NCBI RefSeq assembly: GCF_016612545.1
Contig: NZ_JAENRY010000039.1
Span: forward strand, 1 to 64,000
Length of the DNA stretch: 64,000 nt
Reading direction: 5' to 3'
Origin: Streptomyces sp. MBT65
GTDB taxonomy: Bacteria > Actinomycetota > Actinomycetes > Streptomycetales > Streptomycetaceae
Shown here in pieces: positions 48,108 to 56,052 of the stretch. Position 1 is the first letter of the stretch. Each line of letters opens with the position of its first letter. The translations under genes and the position numbers were made by a program. Below the pieces are notes generated by a model. That model saw nothing but the letters and a program-made list of their open reading frames with translations. It did not search any database and was not told the DNA's origin.

Positions 48108-49856
48108 ATGAAAGACACCGCCAAGCCGCGCCGCCCGGTCTCCGACGACCGCTACAAGTGGACCGCGCTGACGAACACGACCGCCGCCGTCTTCATGTCC
48201 GCACTGGACGGCTCCATCGTGCTGATCGCCCTCCCGGCCATCTTCCGGGGCGTCCACCTGGACCCGCTCTCCCCGGGCAACATCGCCTATCTGCTCTGGA
48301 TGATCATGGGATACCGGCTGATCCAGGCCGTCCTCGTGGTCACGGTGGGCCGCCTGGGCGACATGTACGGCCGGGTCCGGATCTACAACTCCGGGTTCGC
48401 GGTCTTCACCTTCGCCTCGATCCTGCTGTCCTTCGATCCCTTCGACGGCGGCCACGGCGCGATGTGGCTGATCGGCTGGCGGGTGCTGCAGGCCGTCGGC
48501 GGCTCGATGCTGACCGCGAACTCCGCCGCGATCCTGACCGACGCCTTCCCCGAGGAACAACGCGGCTTCGCCCTCGGCATCAACCAAGTCGCCGCCCTGG
48601 CCGGGATGTTCATCGGCCTGGTCGCCGGCGGCCTGCTCTCGGCCTGGGACTGGCGCGCGGTGTTCTGGGTGAACGTGCCCATCGGCGTGTTCTTCACCGT
48701 GTGGGCCTACCGCACCCTGCGCGAGACCACCAGGCACGACGGCGGCCGCGTCGACTGGTGGGGCAACATCACCTTCGCGGTCGGCCTCAGCGCCACCCTG
48801 ATCGCCATCACCTTCGGCCTCCAGCCCTACGGCGGCCACACCATGGGCTGGACCAACCCGCTGGTCGACGTGCTGATCGCCGGCGGACTGCTCCTCCTGG
48901 CGGCGTTCGTCGTCATCGAGAACCGGGTCTCCGCGCCGATGATCCAGCTGAGCCTCTTCCGCCAACGGGCCTTCACCTTCGGCAACTTGGCGAGCCTGGC
49001 CATCTCGGTCGGCCGGGGCGGGATGCAGTTCGTGCTGATCATCTGGCTGCAGGGCATCTGGCTCCCGCTGCACGGCTACGACTACAGCGACACTCCCCTG
49101 TGGGCTGGCATCTTCATGCTGCCGCTGACCGCGGGCTTCCTCGCCGCGGGCCCGGTGTCGGGCTATCTGTCCGACCGGCTCGGTTCCCGGGGGCTGGCCA
49201 CCGGCGGCGCGCTGCTGTTCGGCTCCACCTTCCTGGGGCTCATGTGCCTGCCGATCGACTTCAGTTACTGGATCTTCGCGGTGCTGATCGCGCTCAACGG
49301 CATCGCCAGCGGGATGTTCGGCGCCCCCAACTCCTCCTCGATCATGGGCAGTGTGCCCGCCCGGCTGCGCGGGGTCGCCTCCGGCATGCGCGCCACCTTC
49401 CAGAACTCCGGGACCGCCGTCTCCATCGGTGTGTTCTTCTCCCTCATGATCGCCGGGCTGGCCAAGAGCCTCCCGCACACGCTCACCACCGGACTGCAAC
49501 AGCAGGGCGTACCGGCCCACTTGGCCGCTCAGGTCGGCGGGCTGCCCCCGGTCTCGTCCCTGTTCGCAGCGCAGTTGGGCGTCAACCCGATCCAGCATCT
49601 GCTCCAGCCCAGCGGCGTCCTGAACCATCTGACGGCGACGCAGCAACACACCCTGACCGGCAGCGAGTTCTTCCCGACCCTGATATCCGGGCCGTTCCAC
49701 TCCGGCCTGGTCATCGTGTTCGCCTTCGGCGCCACCCTCGCCTTCCTCGCCGCGCTCGCCTCCCTGCTGCGCGGCACCGGCACCGGCCCCACGGCCAGGA
49801 CTCCGGGACCGCGCAGGACCGCCACCGGCGACGCCCTGGCACGACCGGACAGATAA
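48108..49856 (+). CDS. MFS drug transporter (DHA2/EmrB-QacA type, 14 segments)
   Basis: A 582-residue major facilitator. It opens with the DHA2 signature (FMSALDGSIVLIALPAIFRG, which carries the D of motif D1) and has the motif-A loop GRLGDMYGRVR. Length and segment count suit a 14-helix proton antiporter. Ribosome site AAGGAAG precedes the ATG. The extra loop of about 70 residues near the C-terminus (LTTGLQQQGVPAHLAAQV onward) is usual for Streptomyces members. It is the exporter of the MarR-controlled operon. Substrate not predictable. Confidence 0.93.
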   Translation: MKDTAKPRRPVSDDRYKWTALTNTTAAVFMSALDGSIVLIALPAIFRGVHLDPLSPGNIAYLLWMIMGYRLIQAVLVVTVGRLGDMYGRVRIYNSGFAVFTFASILLSFDPFDGGHGAMWLIGWRVLQAVGGSMLTANSAAILTDAFPEEQRGFALGINQVAALAGMFIGLVAGGLLSAWDWRAVFWVNVPIGVFFTVWAYRTLRETTRHDGGRVDWWGNITFAVGLSATLIAITFGLQPYGGHTMGWTNPLVDVLIAGGLLLLAAFVVIENRVSAPMIQLSLFRQRAFTFGNLASLAISVGRGGMQFVLIIWLQGIWLPLHGYDYSDTPLWAGIFMLPLTAGFLAAGPVSGYLSDRLGSRGLATGGALLFGSTFLGLMCLPIDFSYWIFAVLIALNGIASGMFGAPNSSSIMGSVPARLRGVASGMRATFQNSGTAVSIGVFFSLMIAGLAKSLPHTLTTGLQQQGVPAHLAAQVGGLPPVSSLFAAQLGVNPIQHLLQPSGVLNHLTATQQHTLTGSEFFPTLISGPFHSGLVIVFAFGATLAFLAALASLLRGTGTGPTARTPGPRRTATGDALARPDR

Positions 49857-49896
49857 CCCCCTCCACCCACGGACACCGAAGAAGCGAGCAACCCCC

Positions 49897-50466
49897 ATGC
49901 CACTCACAACGATCGACCCCGCGTCCGCGCTCGTCGTGGTCGACCTGCAGAAGGGCATCGTCTCGGCCCTCGCCGACGATCCCGCCATCACCACCGCCGT
50001 CAAGCAAGCGACCCACCTGGCCGCCGAGTTCCGGCGGCACGGCCTTCCCGTGGTCCTGGTCAATGTCACCGGACGCGCGTCGGGACGTACCGACATCGGA
50101 CGGGCCGTCAACACCACTGCCCCGCCCAGCGGTTGGGCCGACCTCGTCGACGAACTCGACGTACGGCCGACCGACCATCTGATCACCAAGCGGCGGCGCA
50201 GCGCGTTCCACGACACCGGACTCGACACGCTCCTGCGGGACTTGGGCGTCGCGCAGGTCGTGCTCTGCGGTGTCGCGACCGGTTCGGGTGTCGAGTCGAC
50301 GGCGCGCTCCGCGTCGGACCACGGCTATCACGTCGTCCTGGTGACCGATGCCATGGGCGATCCCGATCCCGAGATCCATCGGCACAGTGTCGAGCGCGTC
50401 TTCCCCAAGCTCGGCGAGACCGCGACCACCGCCGAGGTCGTCGACATGGTGGAGGCGACGCGATGA
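49897..50466 (+). CDS. Isochorismatase-like hydrolase without the catalytic cysteine
   Basis: A 189-residue isochorismatase-fold protein. The catalytic Asp is in LVVVDLQKGIV and the Lys in LITKRRRSAFHDTG. The third position, Cys in nicotinamidases, lies in VLCGVATGSGVESTA, where a Gly stands at the expected place as in true isochorismatases. It probably belongs to the MarR-MFS operon (40-base gap) and overlaps the next gene by four bases (ATGA). Reaction unknown; it may modify the exported or sensed compound. Confidence 0.88.
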   Translation: MPLTTIDPASALVVVDLQKGIVSALADDPAITTAVKQATHLAAEFRRHGLPVVLVNVTGRASGRTDIGRAVNTTAPPSGWADLVDELDVRPTDHLITKRRRSAFHDTGLDTLLRDLGVAQVVLCGVATGSGVESTARSASDHGYHVVLVTDAMGDPDPEIHRHSVERVFPKLGETATTAEVVDMVEATR

Positions 50467-51035
50467 CCCTGCTCGGCCGACTCCTGAAGAACCGTCGAGC
50501 GGGCGAGACCCACGCGGCGTGGAACCTGCCCGACTTGCTGGGACCCGAACAACTGACCCTCACCAGCCGGGACTTCGGCGACGGCGAGGCCATGTCGCTG
50601 AAGCACTGCGCGAAGACGATCGGCGGCACGGACGTGTCGCCGCACCTGGCCTGGACAGCGCTCCCGCCCGGCACCGCCCAACTCCTCCTGGTCGTGGAGG
50701 ACATGGATGTGCCGATGGCCAAGCCCGCCGTGCACTGCCTCGCCCTGATCGACCCGACGACCGACCACCTGGAGCCCGGCGCACTGGCCGCACGGAACTC
50801 CGGCCCCGGGGTGCGGATCCTCCGCTCCACCATCGGACGGGGCTATCACGGTCCCGCACCCGTCAAAGGCCACGGGCCGCACCGCTACGTGTTCCAACTC
50901 TTCGCCCTCGCGGCCGCCGTGGACAGCGCTCCCGGCACGGCGCAGGTGGAGCGGGCCCGCCCTCGCGCCCTCCTGGCCACCGTCACCGGACCCGTCCTCG
51001 GTCGCGGCCGGCTGACCGGCATCTACGAACGCTGA
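50463..51035 (+). CDS. PEBP-like (YbhB/YbcL, Raf-kinase-inhibitor) family protein
   Basis: A 190-residue phosphatidylethanolamine-binding-like protein. It has the conserved DVSPHLAWTALPPGTAQLLLVVEDMDVP region and the GYHGPAPVKGHGPHRYVFQLFAL core. The N-terminal 35 residues (LLKNRRAGETHAAWNLPD) are an extension also seen in some actinobacterial members. There is no signal peptide. It is translationally coupled to the isochorismatase-like gene. Bacterial members have no agreed function; ligand binding is assumed from the fold. Confidence 0.88.
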   Translation: MTLLGRLLKNRRAGETHAAWNLPDLLGPEQLTLTSRDFGDGEAMSLKHCAKTIGGTDVSPHLAWTALPPGTAQLLLVVEDMDVPMAKPAVHCLALIDPTTDHLEPGALAARNSGPGVRILRSTIGRGYHGPAPVKGHGPHRYVFQLFALAAAVDSAPGTAQVERARPRALLATVTGPVLGRGRLTGIYER

Positions 51036-51063
51036 CCCCAACGCCCTTTGACCTGCGCCCAGT

Positions 51064-52110
51064 TCAGTCGACCACCGGTACGGACGGCGCCCCCGGCGGC
51101 AGGTTGAACGGTGTGACCACCTGGATCGCCGAGGGCAGCGACGGGCCGTCGTCGGGCAGTGCCTTGTGGGCGCGCATGACGATCTGGCAGGCGCGGCGCA
51201 TGTCCTGGCGCAGGTCGTGGTGGAGGACCGCGGACAGCCGGCGCTCGCGCAGCAGCCGGGTGTTGTCGTGGTCCAGGTCATGGGCGATGAACACCGCGCA
51301 CTCGCGGCCCAGCGCGTCGAAGGCGTCGAGGGTGGCGACGTTGCCGCCGCCCGCCGAGTACACGGCGACGATGTCCTCGTCCCGTTTCACTGCCTCCAGG
51401 ACGAGTTCGTGCTGGGTGGCGTCCAGGCCGTCGCTGTCGGTGACCTCGACCAGGGACCGCCGGGGGTCGGCGAGGCGCATCGCGCTGCGGAAGCCCATCT
51501 CGCGCTCCTCCTCGCCCCGGAACGAGCCCCGGCTGATGGTGGTGAGCACATTGCCGGGCCGCTTGCCCAGCCACTGTCCGAGGAGGTAGGCGGCGGTGGC
51601 GCCGGCCGCGCGGTTGTCGATGCCGACATAGGCCAGCCGTGCGCTGTGCGGCAGGTCGGTCACCAGGGTGACGACGGGGATGCCGGCCGCGACCAGCCGC
51701 CCGACGGCGGCGGCGATCTCCGGCTCGTCGGGGGCCTTGAGGATCACGCCCTGTGTGCCGCGCTTCGCGATCCCGTCCAGCGTCGCGGTCAGTTCGGCGG
51801 GCGGGCAGGTCTCCCGGAAGTGGAAGCGCGAACGCACCAACGCGGGGTGCAGGGAGGGCAGTTCGGCTTCGAGTGCGTCCCGTACGGCGGTGGAGAACCG
51901 CTCCGGGGTCTGCATCACGATGTCGATCATGAAGGTACGGCCGCCGAGCCGCACCTGGCTCTGCTGGCGGTCCAGGTCCTTGATGGCTTCCTGGACCTCT
52001 CTGATGGTGCTCTGCGTGACGTTGCCCCGCTGATTGAGGACACGGTCGACGGTGGCCGTGCTCAGCCCGGCCTGGCGGGCAATCTCCCGGATCGGGTACG
52101 GGTGTCGCAT
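51064..52110 (-). CDS. LacI family regulator (second)
   Basis: A 348-residue LacI-type repressor. The HTH is IREIARQAGLSTATVDRVLNQRGNVTQSTIREV, and the effector domain resembles type-4 periplasmic binding proteins (FMIDIVMQTPERFSTAVRDAL, AVYSAGGGNVATLDAFDALG, FIAHDLDHDNTRLL). The HTH has D-R-V-L where most have S-R-A-L. The ATG at 52110 is used. It is divergent from a phytanoyl-CoA dioxygenase-like gene by 108 bases; two sugar isomerase genes farther right share a possible operator with that gene, so all may form its regulon. Confidence 0.9.
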   Translation of the reverse strand: MRHPYPIREIARQAGLSTATVDRVLNQRGNVTQSTIREVQEAIKDLDRQQSQVRLGGRTFMIDIVMQTPERFSTAVRDALEAELPSLHPALVRSRFHFRETCPPAELTATLDGIAKRGTQGVILKAPDEPEIAAAVGRLVAAGIPVVTLVTDLPHSARLAYVGIDNRAAGATAAYLLGQWLGKRPGNVLTTISRGSFRGEEEREMGFRSAMRLADPRRSLVEVTDSDGLDATQHELVLEAVKRDEDIVAVYSAGGGNVATLDAFDALGRECAVFIAHDLDHDNTRLLRERRLSAVLHHDLRQDMRRACQIVMRAHKALPDDGPSLPSAIQVVTPFNLPPGAPSVPVVD

Positions 52111-52218
52111 GTCTGATCCCCCAGACCGATGATGCGGTTTTGATGTAGTGAGGGGCATTGAATGATGGGTTTGAGTTATCAAGACTGTCAGAAACGCACG
52201 GACAGTGAAAGGACCCGG
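52111..52218. promoter_or_regulatory. Divergent control region, LacI / PhyH, with shared motif
   Basis: GGGGCATT (52152-52159) and AATGATGGGTT (52161-52171) lie side by side here. Both elements recur before the isomerase operon (55960-55967, and 55981-55991 in reverse orientation). A looser copy with one extra base (GATGATGCGGTTTT) is at about 52127-52140. These are candidate sites for the divergent LacI protein. Confidence 0.5.
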
Positions 52219-53397
52219 ATGTCTCCCATCACCGCAAGGACGCGGACTTGGTTGACCGAGGCGGACTGCGACCTCGACGTGTTCCGCTCCCTCGTGGAGC
52301 AGCGCACCGACCTCGCCGACCACCCCTCGGCCGAGCGCATCGAACAGAACGTCCCGCTCTACGACAGCGCGCGGCTCCGCGCTCTCGCGGCCACCGCCGA
52401 GGGCCGCCGCGACATACAGAGCGAACTCGTGGAGGCGCTGATCGACGGCCCCGGCATCGTCGTCCTCAAGGGCGCCTTCCCGGACGCGGCCGTCGTGGAC
52501 CGGGCGTCCGAGGCCTTCCGGGCGCTGATCGAGGAGGAGCGCGCGAGCGGTGCGGGGCGCGGCGACCACTTCGCCGAGCCCGGCGCGAACGACCGCGTGT
52601 GGAACGCCCTGGACAAGGTGGCCGTAAGGACCCCCGAGGCGTTCGCCGACTACTACGCCAACGACATCCTGGAGCTGGTCTCCGAGGCCTGGCTCGGCCC
52701 CGCCTATCAGGTCACCTCGCAGGTCAACGTCGTCAACCCGGGCGGCGCGGCGCAGAACGTGCACCGCGACTACCACCTCGGTTTCCTCTCCCAGGAGCAG
52801 GCGGCGGCCTATCCCGCGCACGTCCACCGGCTGTCCCCGGTGCTGACCCTCCAGGGCGCCGTGGCCCACTGCGACATGCCCGTCGAGTCCGGCCCCACGC
52901 TCTACCTCCCGCACTCGCAGAAGTTCGAGCCCGGCTATCTCGCCTGGCGGCTCCCGCAGTTCGTGGAGTACTTCGACGCGAACCGCGTCCAACTCCCCCT
53001 GGAGAAGGGCGACGCGGTCTTCTTCAACCCGGCGCTCTTCCACGCCGCCGGGCACAACCGCTCGACCGACATCAAGCGCATGGCCAATCTGCTCCAGGTC
53101 TCCTCCGCGTTCGGGCGTGCCATGGAGACGGTGGACCGTGAGGCGATGGCGAACGCCCTGTTCCCGGTGCTGCTGAGCCGCAAGGCCGAGGGCGTCTCCG
53201 AGGACTGGCTGCGCCGCGTGATCGCCGCCACCGCCGAGGGCTACCCCTTCCCCACCAACCTCGATCTCGACCCGCCGGTCGAGGGTCTCGCCCCGCCCTC
53301 GCAGGCGGACACCCTCCGGCAGGCCGTCGCGGAGGAGTGGAACCCGGAGCGGCTGCGCCACGAACTCCAGGCCGGCGCCAAGCGCCGCCAGAGCTGA
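52219..53397 (+). CDS. Phytanoyl-CoA dioxygenase (PhyH) family protein
   Basis: A 392-residue Fe(II)/2-oxoglutarate-type oxygenase. The proximal metal ligands are H182 and D184 in NVHRDYHLG, and the distal His with the oxoglutarate-binding Arg lies in FFNPALFHAAGHNRS. ATG 52219 with AAAGGA upstream is preferred over ATG 52162, which would extend into the operator region. It is divergent from the LacI regulator and upstream of a decayed Gfo/Idh gene, so it was probably first in a small sugar or polyol catabolic operon. The substrate is unknown; these enzymes hydroxylate many small molecules. Confidence 0.85.
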   Translation: MSPITARTRTWLTEADCDLDVFRSLVEQRTDLADHPSAERIEQNVPLYDSARLRALAATAEGRRDIQSELVEALIDGPGIVVLKGAFPDAAVVDRASEAFRALIEEERASGAGRGDHFAEPGANDRVWNALDKVAVRTPEAFADYYANDILELVSEAWLGPAYQVTSQVNVVNPGGAAQNVHRDYHLGFLSQEQAAAYPAHVHRLSPVLTLQGAVAHCDMPVESGPTLYLPHSQKFEPGYLAWRLPQFVEYFDANRVQLPLEKGDAVFFNPALFHAAGHNRSTDIKRMANLLQVSSAFGRAMETVDREAMANALFPVLLSRKAEGVSEDWLRRVIAATAEGYPFPTNLDLDPPVEGLAPPSQADTLRQAVAEEWNPERLRHELQAGAKRRQS

Positions 53398-53415
53398 AGC
53401 GAACACACCACTCTC

Positions 53416-53840
53416 GTGGGACTGCTGGAGGACAGAGTCGGCCTCGTCAACGGCGGCGGCCAGGGCGGCCCGGCCCAGCCCGGTGGCCACTGGCTGGTCG
53501 CGGTGGCCACCCGCGATCTCGACCGCGCCGAGATATTCGCCGCCGAGCACGGCGTGGAGCGGGTGGAGCGGGTGGAGCGGGTGGTCGACTCCTACACCGT
53601 CCTCGCCTCCAACCGGAGACAGAGGTCGCGACCGCCGGCGGACGGCGCGCTGATGGACCTCGGGTGCTACGGCCCGCACGCCCGGCGCATGCTCGCCCCC
53701 AGGGCGACCGGGGCACCGGGATCGACGAATGGCCGGGCGCGGAGCTGGAGTTCCCCGGCGGCGCCACCGACAGCGCCCGCTGCCACATGGCCCACGACAC
53801 CTGGCAGAACCGTCACGCCCTCGAGGCCACCGCTTGTGAA
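53416..53840 (+). pseudogene. Decayed Gfo/Idh/MocA oxidoreductase
   Basis: Fragments of a sugar dehydrogenase are readable in order. LVAVATRDLDRAEIFAAEHG is the cofactor-domain helix. After a deletion, ADGALMDLGCYGPHARRML is the strand entering the C-terminal domain. After a frame change, IDEWPGAELEFPGGATDSAR comes from the C-terminal sheet. More than half of a normal gene of about 330 codons is missing. A nine-base unit (GTGGAGCGG) is repeated three times near 53560-53585, which may mark replication slippage. It follows the PhyH gene closely and was probably its operon partner. Confidence 0.75.
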
Positions 53841-53844
53841 CAGA

Positions 53845-53880
53845 GATGGCGGGGACGACCGTGGTCTCGTCCCCGCCATC
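53845..53880. terminator. Perfect hairpin terminator between converging units
   Basis: A 14-base perfect stem (53845-53858 with 53867-53880, GATGGCGGGGACGA and its complement) with an 8-base loop lies just beyond the isomerase stop at 53891 and the Gfo/Idh remnant. It probably works in both directions. Confidence 0.85.
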
Positions 53881-53890
53881 ACTGTGGCTT

Positions 53891-54739
53891 CTACTTCACG
53901 AGCGCGGCGGCACTCCGGTACGCCGCGGCGGCGGCCTCCCGCACCGGCAGCGCACGGTGTGCGTCGGAGAGGATCTCCACGCCCCAGGGGCCGCGGAAGC
54001 CGGCCGTCCGGAGCGCGGCGATGATCCCCGGCAGGTCGAACGAGCCCTCTCCGCACAGGCGTCGGCGGTGGACGGTGTCCTCGAAGAGCGTGCCGACGAC
54101 CTCGCTGTCCGCGTCGTTGAGTTCCACGCCGACGATCCGCGACCCGGGTACGTCCGCCAGCTCGGCGGGCGGCGTATGGGCGCGCTCGACGTGCCAGACG
54201 TCGATGACGAGACCGCCCGCCGGGTGGCCGTCGGCCTCGACGAGCCGTAGCCCGTCGTGCACGGTCCTGAGGTTGGACCAGGGCAGCGGTTCGATACCGA
54301 GCCGGGCGCCCACCCCGTCGGCCTGCGCGGCCAGCACGGCGAACTCCTCGGCCCAGACGTCGAGTTCCCAGGGTTCGTCCGCGACGTCGGGGCCGATCTT
54401 GAAGGTGCGCGCGCCGAGCGCCTCGATGGCTCTCAGCATGCCGACCCGGACGGTGTCCGACGCGGCCCGCCGGGCTCCGTCGGCCCACCAGTCGGTCAGC
54501 AGCTCCAACTCGACATGGCTGATCCCGTTGTCCTCGAACAGGGACCGGATCCCGGCGATCCCGTACTCGCGCTCGGCCCCCACCAGGTCCGCGTACAACA
54601 GCCCGAAGGCGGTGAATCCGGCGTCGCGCGCCGCTTCCACGCGTTCCCGCAGATTCAGCGGACTGCGCTGGTCCGCCTCGTCGGGAGCGGCGTCGCCCGC
54701 CGTGGTCCAGCACGTGGCCAGAAATTCGTCAGCGGTCAT
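53891..54739 (-). CDS. Sugar phosphate isomerase/epimerase (AP_endonuc_2 TIM barrel)
   Basis: A 282-residue xylose-isomerase-like TIM barrel protein. Metal-binding acids of the family appear in FKIGPDVA, LGIEPLPWSN (Glu), LVIDVWHVERA (Asp/His), GVELNDAD and GPWGVEILSD. These enzymes isomerise or dehydrate sugars, inososes or related polyols. It is the second gene after an IolE-like paralogue on the same strand, 79 bases apart, with tandem repeats in the gap. The start region is duplicated: a second ATGACCGCTGA lies 11 bases upstream and opens a four-codon reading frame that overlaps the true start. Confidence 0.85.
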   Translation of the reverse strand: MTADEFLATCWTTAGDAAPDEADQRSPLNLRERVEAARDAGFTAFGLLYADLVGAEREYGIAGIRSLFEDNGISHVELELLTDWWADGARRAASDTVRVGMLRAIEALGARTFKIGPDVADEPWELDVWAEEFAVLAAQADGVGARLGIEPLPWSNLRTVHDGLRLVEADGHPAGGLVIDVWHVERAHTPPAELADVPGSRIVGVELNDADSEVVGTLFEDTVHRRRLCGEGSFDLPGIIAALRTAGFRGPWGVEILSDAHRALPVREAAAAAYRSAAALVK

Positions 54740-54761
54740 TCAGCGGTCATCCCTGTTTCCT

Positions 54762-54806
54762 GGATTCCTCGAGTTCGGATCCCTCAAGTTCGGATTCCTC
54801 GAGTTC
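54762..54806. repeat. Three tandem 15-base repeats between two isomerase genes
   Basis: GGATTCCTCGAGTTC (54762-54776), GGATCCCTCAAGTTC (54777-54791) and GGATTCCTCGAGTTC (54792-54806) follow one another without a gap, immediately upstream of the 53891-54739 gene on the minus strand. They could be a slippage product or a repeated protein/RNA-binding site. Confidence 0.8.
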
Positions 54807-54818
54807 ACGAAGACACGC

Positions 54819-55706
54819 CTACGCGACACCGCGCAGCACCGAGCGCAGGTGCTCGGCGCTGGCCCACACGTCCTCGACGGGGCCCTTCGCCTTGGGCTCC
54901 TCGGTGAGGATGGTGTCCTGTTCGAGGACGTACCAGCCGTCGTAGCCGCGTGCGCTGAGGTGGGTGACGATGGCCTCCACGTCCACGTCTCCGGCGCCCA
55001 GCGGGCGGTACATGCCCTTGCGCACGGCGTCGGTGTAACTGAGCTGTCCGTCCTGGACCTTGGCGGCGAGGGAGGCGTCCACGTCCTTCATGTGGGTGTG
55101 GGCGATGCGCTCGGGCGCCTGGCGGGTGAGTTCGGCCGGGTCGGTGCCGCCGATGAGGAGGTGGCCGGTATCGAGACAGAGCGAGATCGCCGAGTGCTCC
55201 AGGACGCGCCGGACCTCGTCGCCGTTCTCGATCATCGTGCCGACGTGCGGGTGCAGGACGGCGCGGACGCCGCGTTCGGCGGCCAGGGAGGCGAGCCGGT
55301 CGAGGTTGGACAGCAGCAACTTCCAGCCGTCGGCGTCGAGTTCGGGGCGCGAGTCGTAGCCGTCCTGGCCGGTGACGGCCGACAGGACCAGCACCTCGGC
55401 CTTCGAGGCGTCGTAGCCCGCCAGGAGCTGTTCGGCCTCGGGCAGCGGGTCGTGGCCGGGCACGTGCAGCAGCAGCGGGGTGAAGCCGCCGACGGCGTGC
55501 AGGTCGTGGTCGGCGAGGGTGCGGGCCATGGCGGCCGGCTCGCCGGGCAGGAAGCCCTCGGGGCCGAACTCGGTGGCGGCCAGGCCGACCTCGCGCATCT
55601 CGTTCAGCACCCGCTCGGGCGTCAACTGGTAGCCCCAGCCGGGCACTTCGCACACACCCCACGAGATGGGAGCGCCGGCGATCCTGTTCAGGGGGGAGGT
55701 GGTCAT
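54819..55706 (-). CDS. Sugar phosphate isomerase/epimerase, IolE-like
   Basis: A 295-residue TIM barrel protein of the family that includes myo-inosose-2 dehydratase. It has the opening APISWGVCEVPGWGYQL, AATEFGPEGFLP, AVLHPHVGTMIE (metal His), ISLCLDTGHLLIGG, IAHTHMKDVD and WYVLEQDTIL (metal Glu). Length matches IolE (about 297). The ATG at 55706 overlaps the stop of a 54-codon upstream ORF, and AAAGG lies before it. It probably works with the paralogue downstream on inositol-like or keto-sugar substrates. No iolG or iolD is present in the window, so a full inositol pathway is not implied. Confidence 0.85.
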   Translation of the reverse strand: MTTSPLNRIAGAPISWGVCEVPGWGYQLTPERVLNEMREVGLAATEFGPEGFLPGEPAAMARTLADHDLHAVGGFTPLLLHVPGHDPLPEAEQLLAGYDASKAEVLVLSAVTGQDGYDSRPELDADGWKLLLSNLDRLASLAAERGVRAVLHPHVGTMIENGDEVRRVLEHSAISLCLDTGHLLIGGTDPAELTRQAPERIAHTHMKDVDASLAAKVQDGQLSYTDAVRKGMYRPLGAGDVDVEAIVTHLSARGYDGWYVLEQDTILTEEPKAKGPVEDVWASAEHLRSVLRGVA

Positions 55707-55867
55707 GCTGTGGCCTTTCTGAGGTTCCGGTCGGGACGTGCGGACATGGGGTGCTGGACGGCTGGTTCGGGATCGAGGACATCCGGGCCCGCGTCGCCGC
55801 ACGGGGCGCCCCGCTCGGGCGCGGCGAAAGCCCGCTCGGCATTCACGAGCAGTTGCGCAGGCGTCAT
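55703..55867 (-). CDS. Short ORF (54 residues) coupled to the IolE-like gene
   Basis: A small frame opening MTPAQLLVNAERAFAAPERG and ending RNLRKATA runs from the ATG at 55867 to a TGA that overlaps the IolE-like start by four bases. The ribosome site is one of the strongest in the window (GGAGGGAGAAGG). I do not recognise the protein, and it has no membrane segment or signal. It may be a small accessory protein, a leader peptide for coupled translation, or the stub of a longer gene. Real translation is likely from the signals; function is unknown. Confidence 0.5.
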   Translation of the reverse strand: MTPAQLLVNAERAFAAPERGAPCGDAGPDVLDPEPAVQHPMSARPDRNLRKATA

Positions 55868-55959
55868 CGCCTTCTCCCTCCAGGCGCCGTCCCGACCGAT
55901 GAGGTGCTGATCAGCCGACGGCCGGGCCGTTTACCTGCGCGCAACGGTAGGTGCGGTAC

Positions 55960-56013
55960 GGGGCATTACTGAAGAGGGGGAACCCATCATTATCCCGTCA
56001 TTGGACCCATCTT
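55960..56013. promoter_or_regulatory. Candidate operator of the isomerase operon
   Basis: AACCCATCATT (55981-55991), the reverse complement of the motif at 52161-52171, and a looser GACCCATCTT (56004-56013) are spaced 23 bases apart, about two helical turns. GGGGCATT is at 55960-55967. They lie 93-146 bases upstream of the short ORF start on the minus strand. Confidence 0.5.
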
Positions 56014-56052
56014 TTCTCCCTCATCGGATACAACCGGAGCCGGCCCCGGCCG

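Noticed and set aside
53560-53586. Nine-base repeats as an iteron-type origin
   Set aside because: There are only three copies, they sit in frame inside a decayed gene, and no replication protein gene is near.
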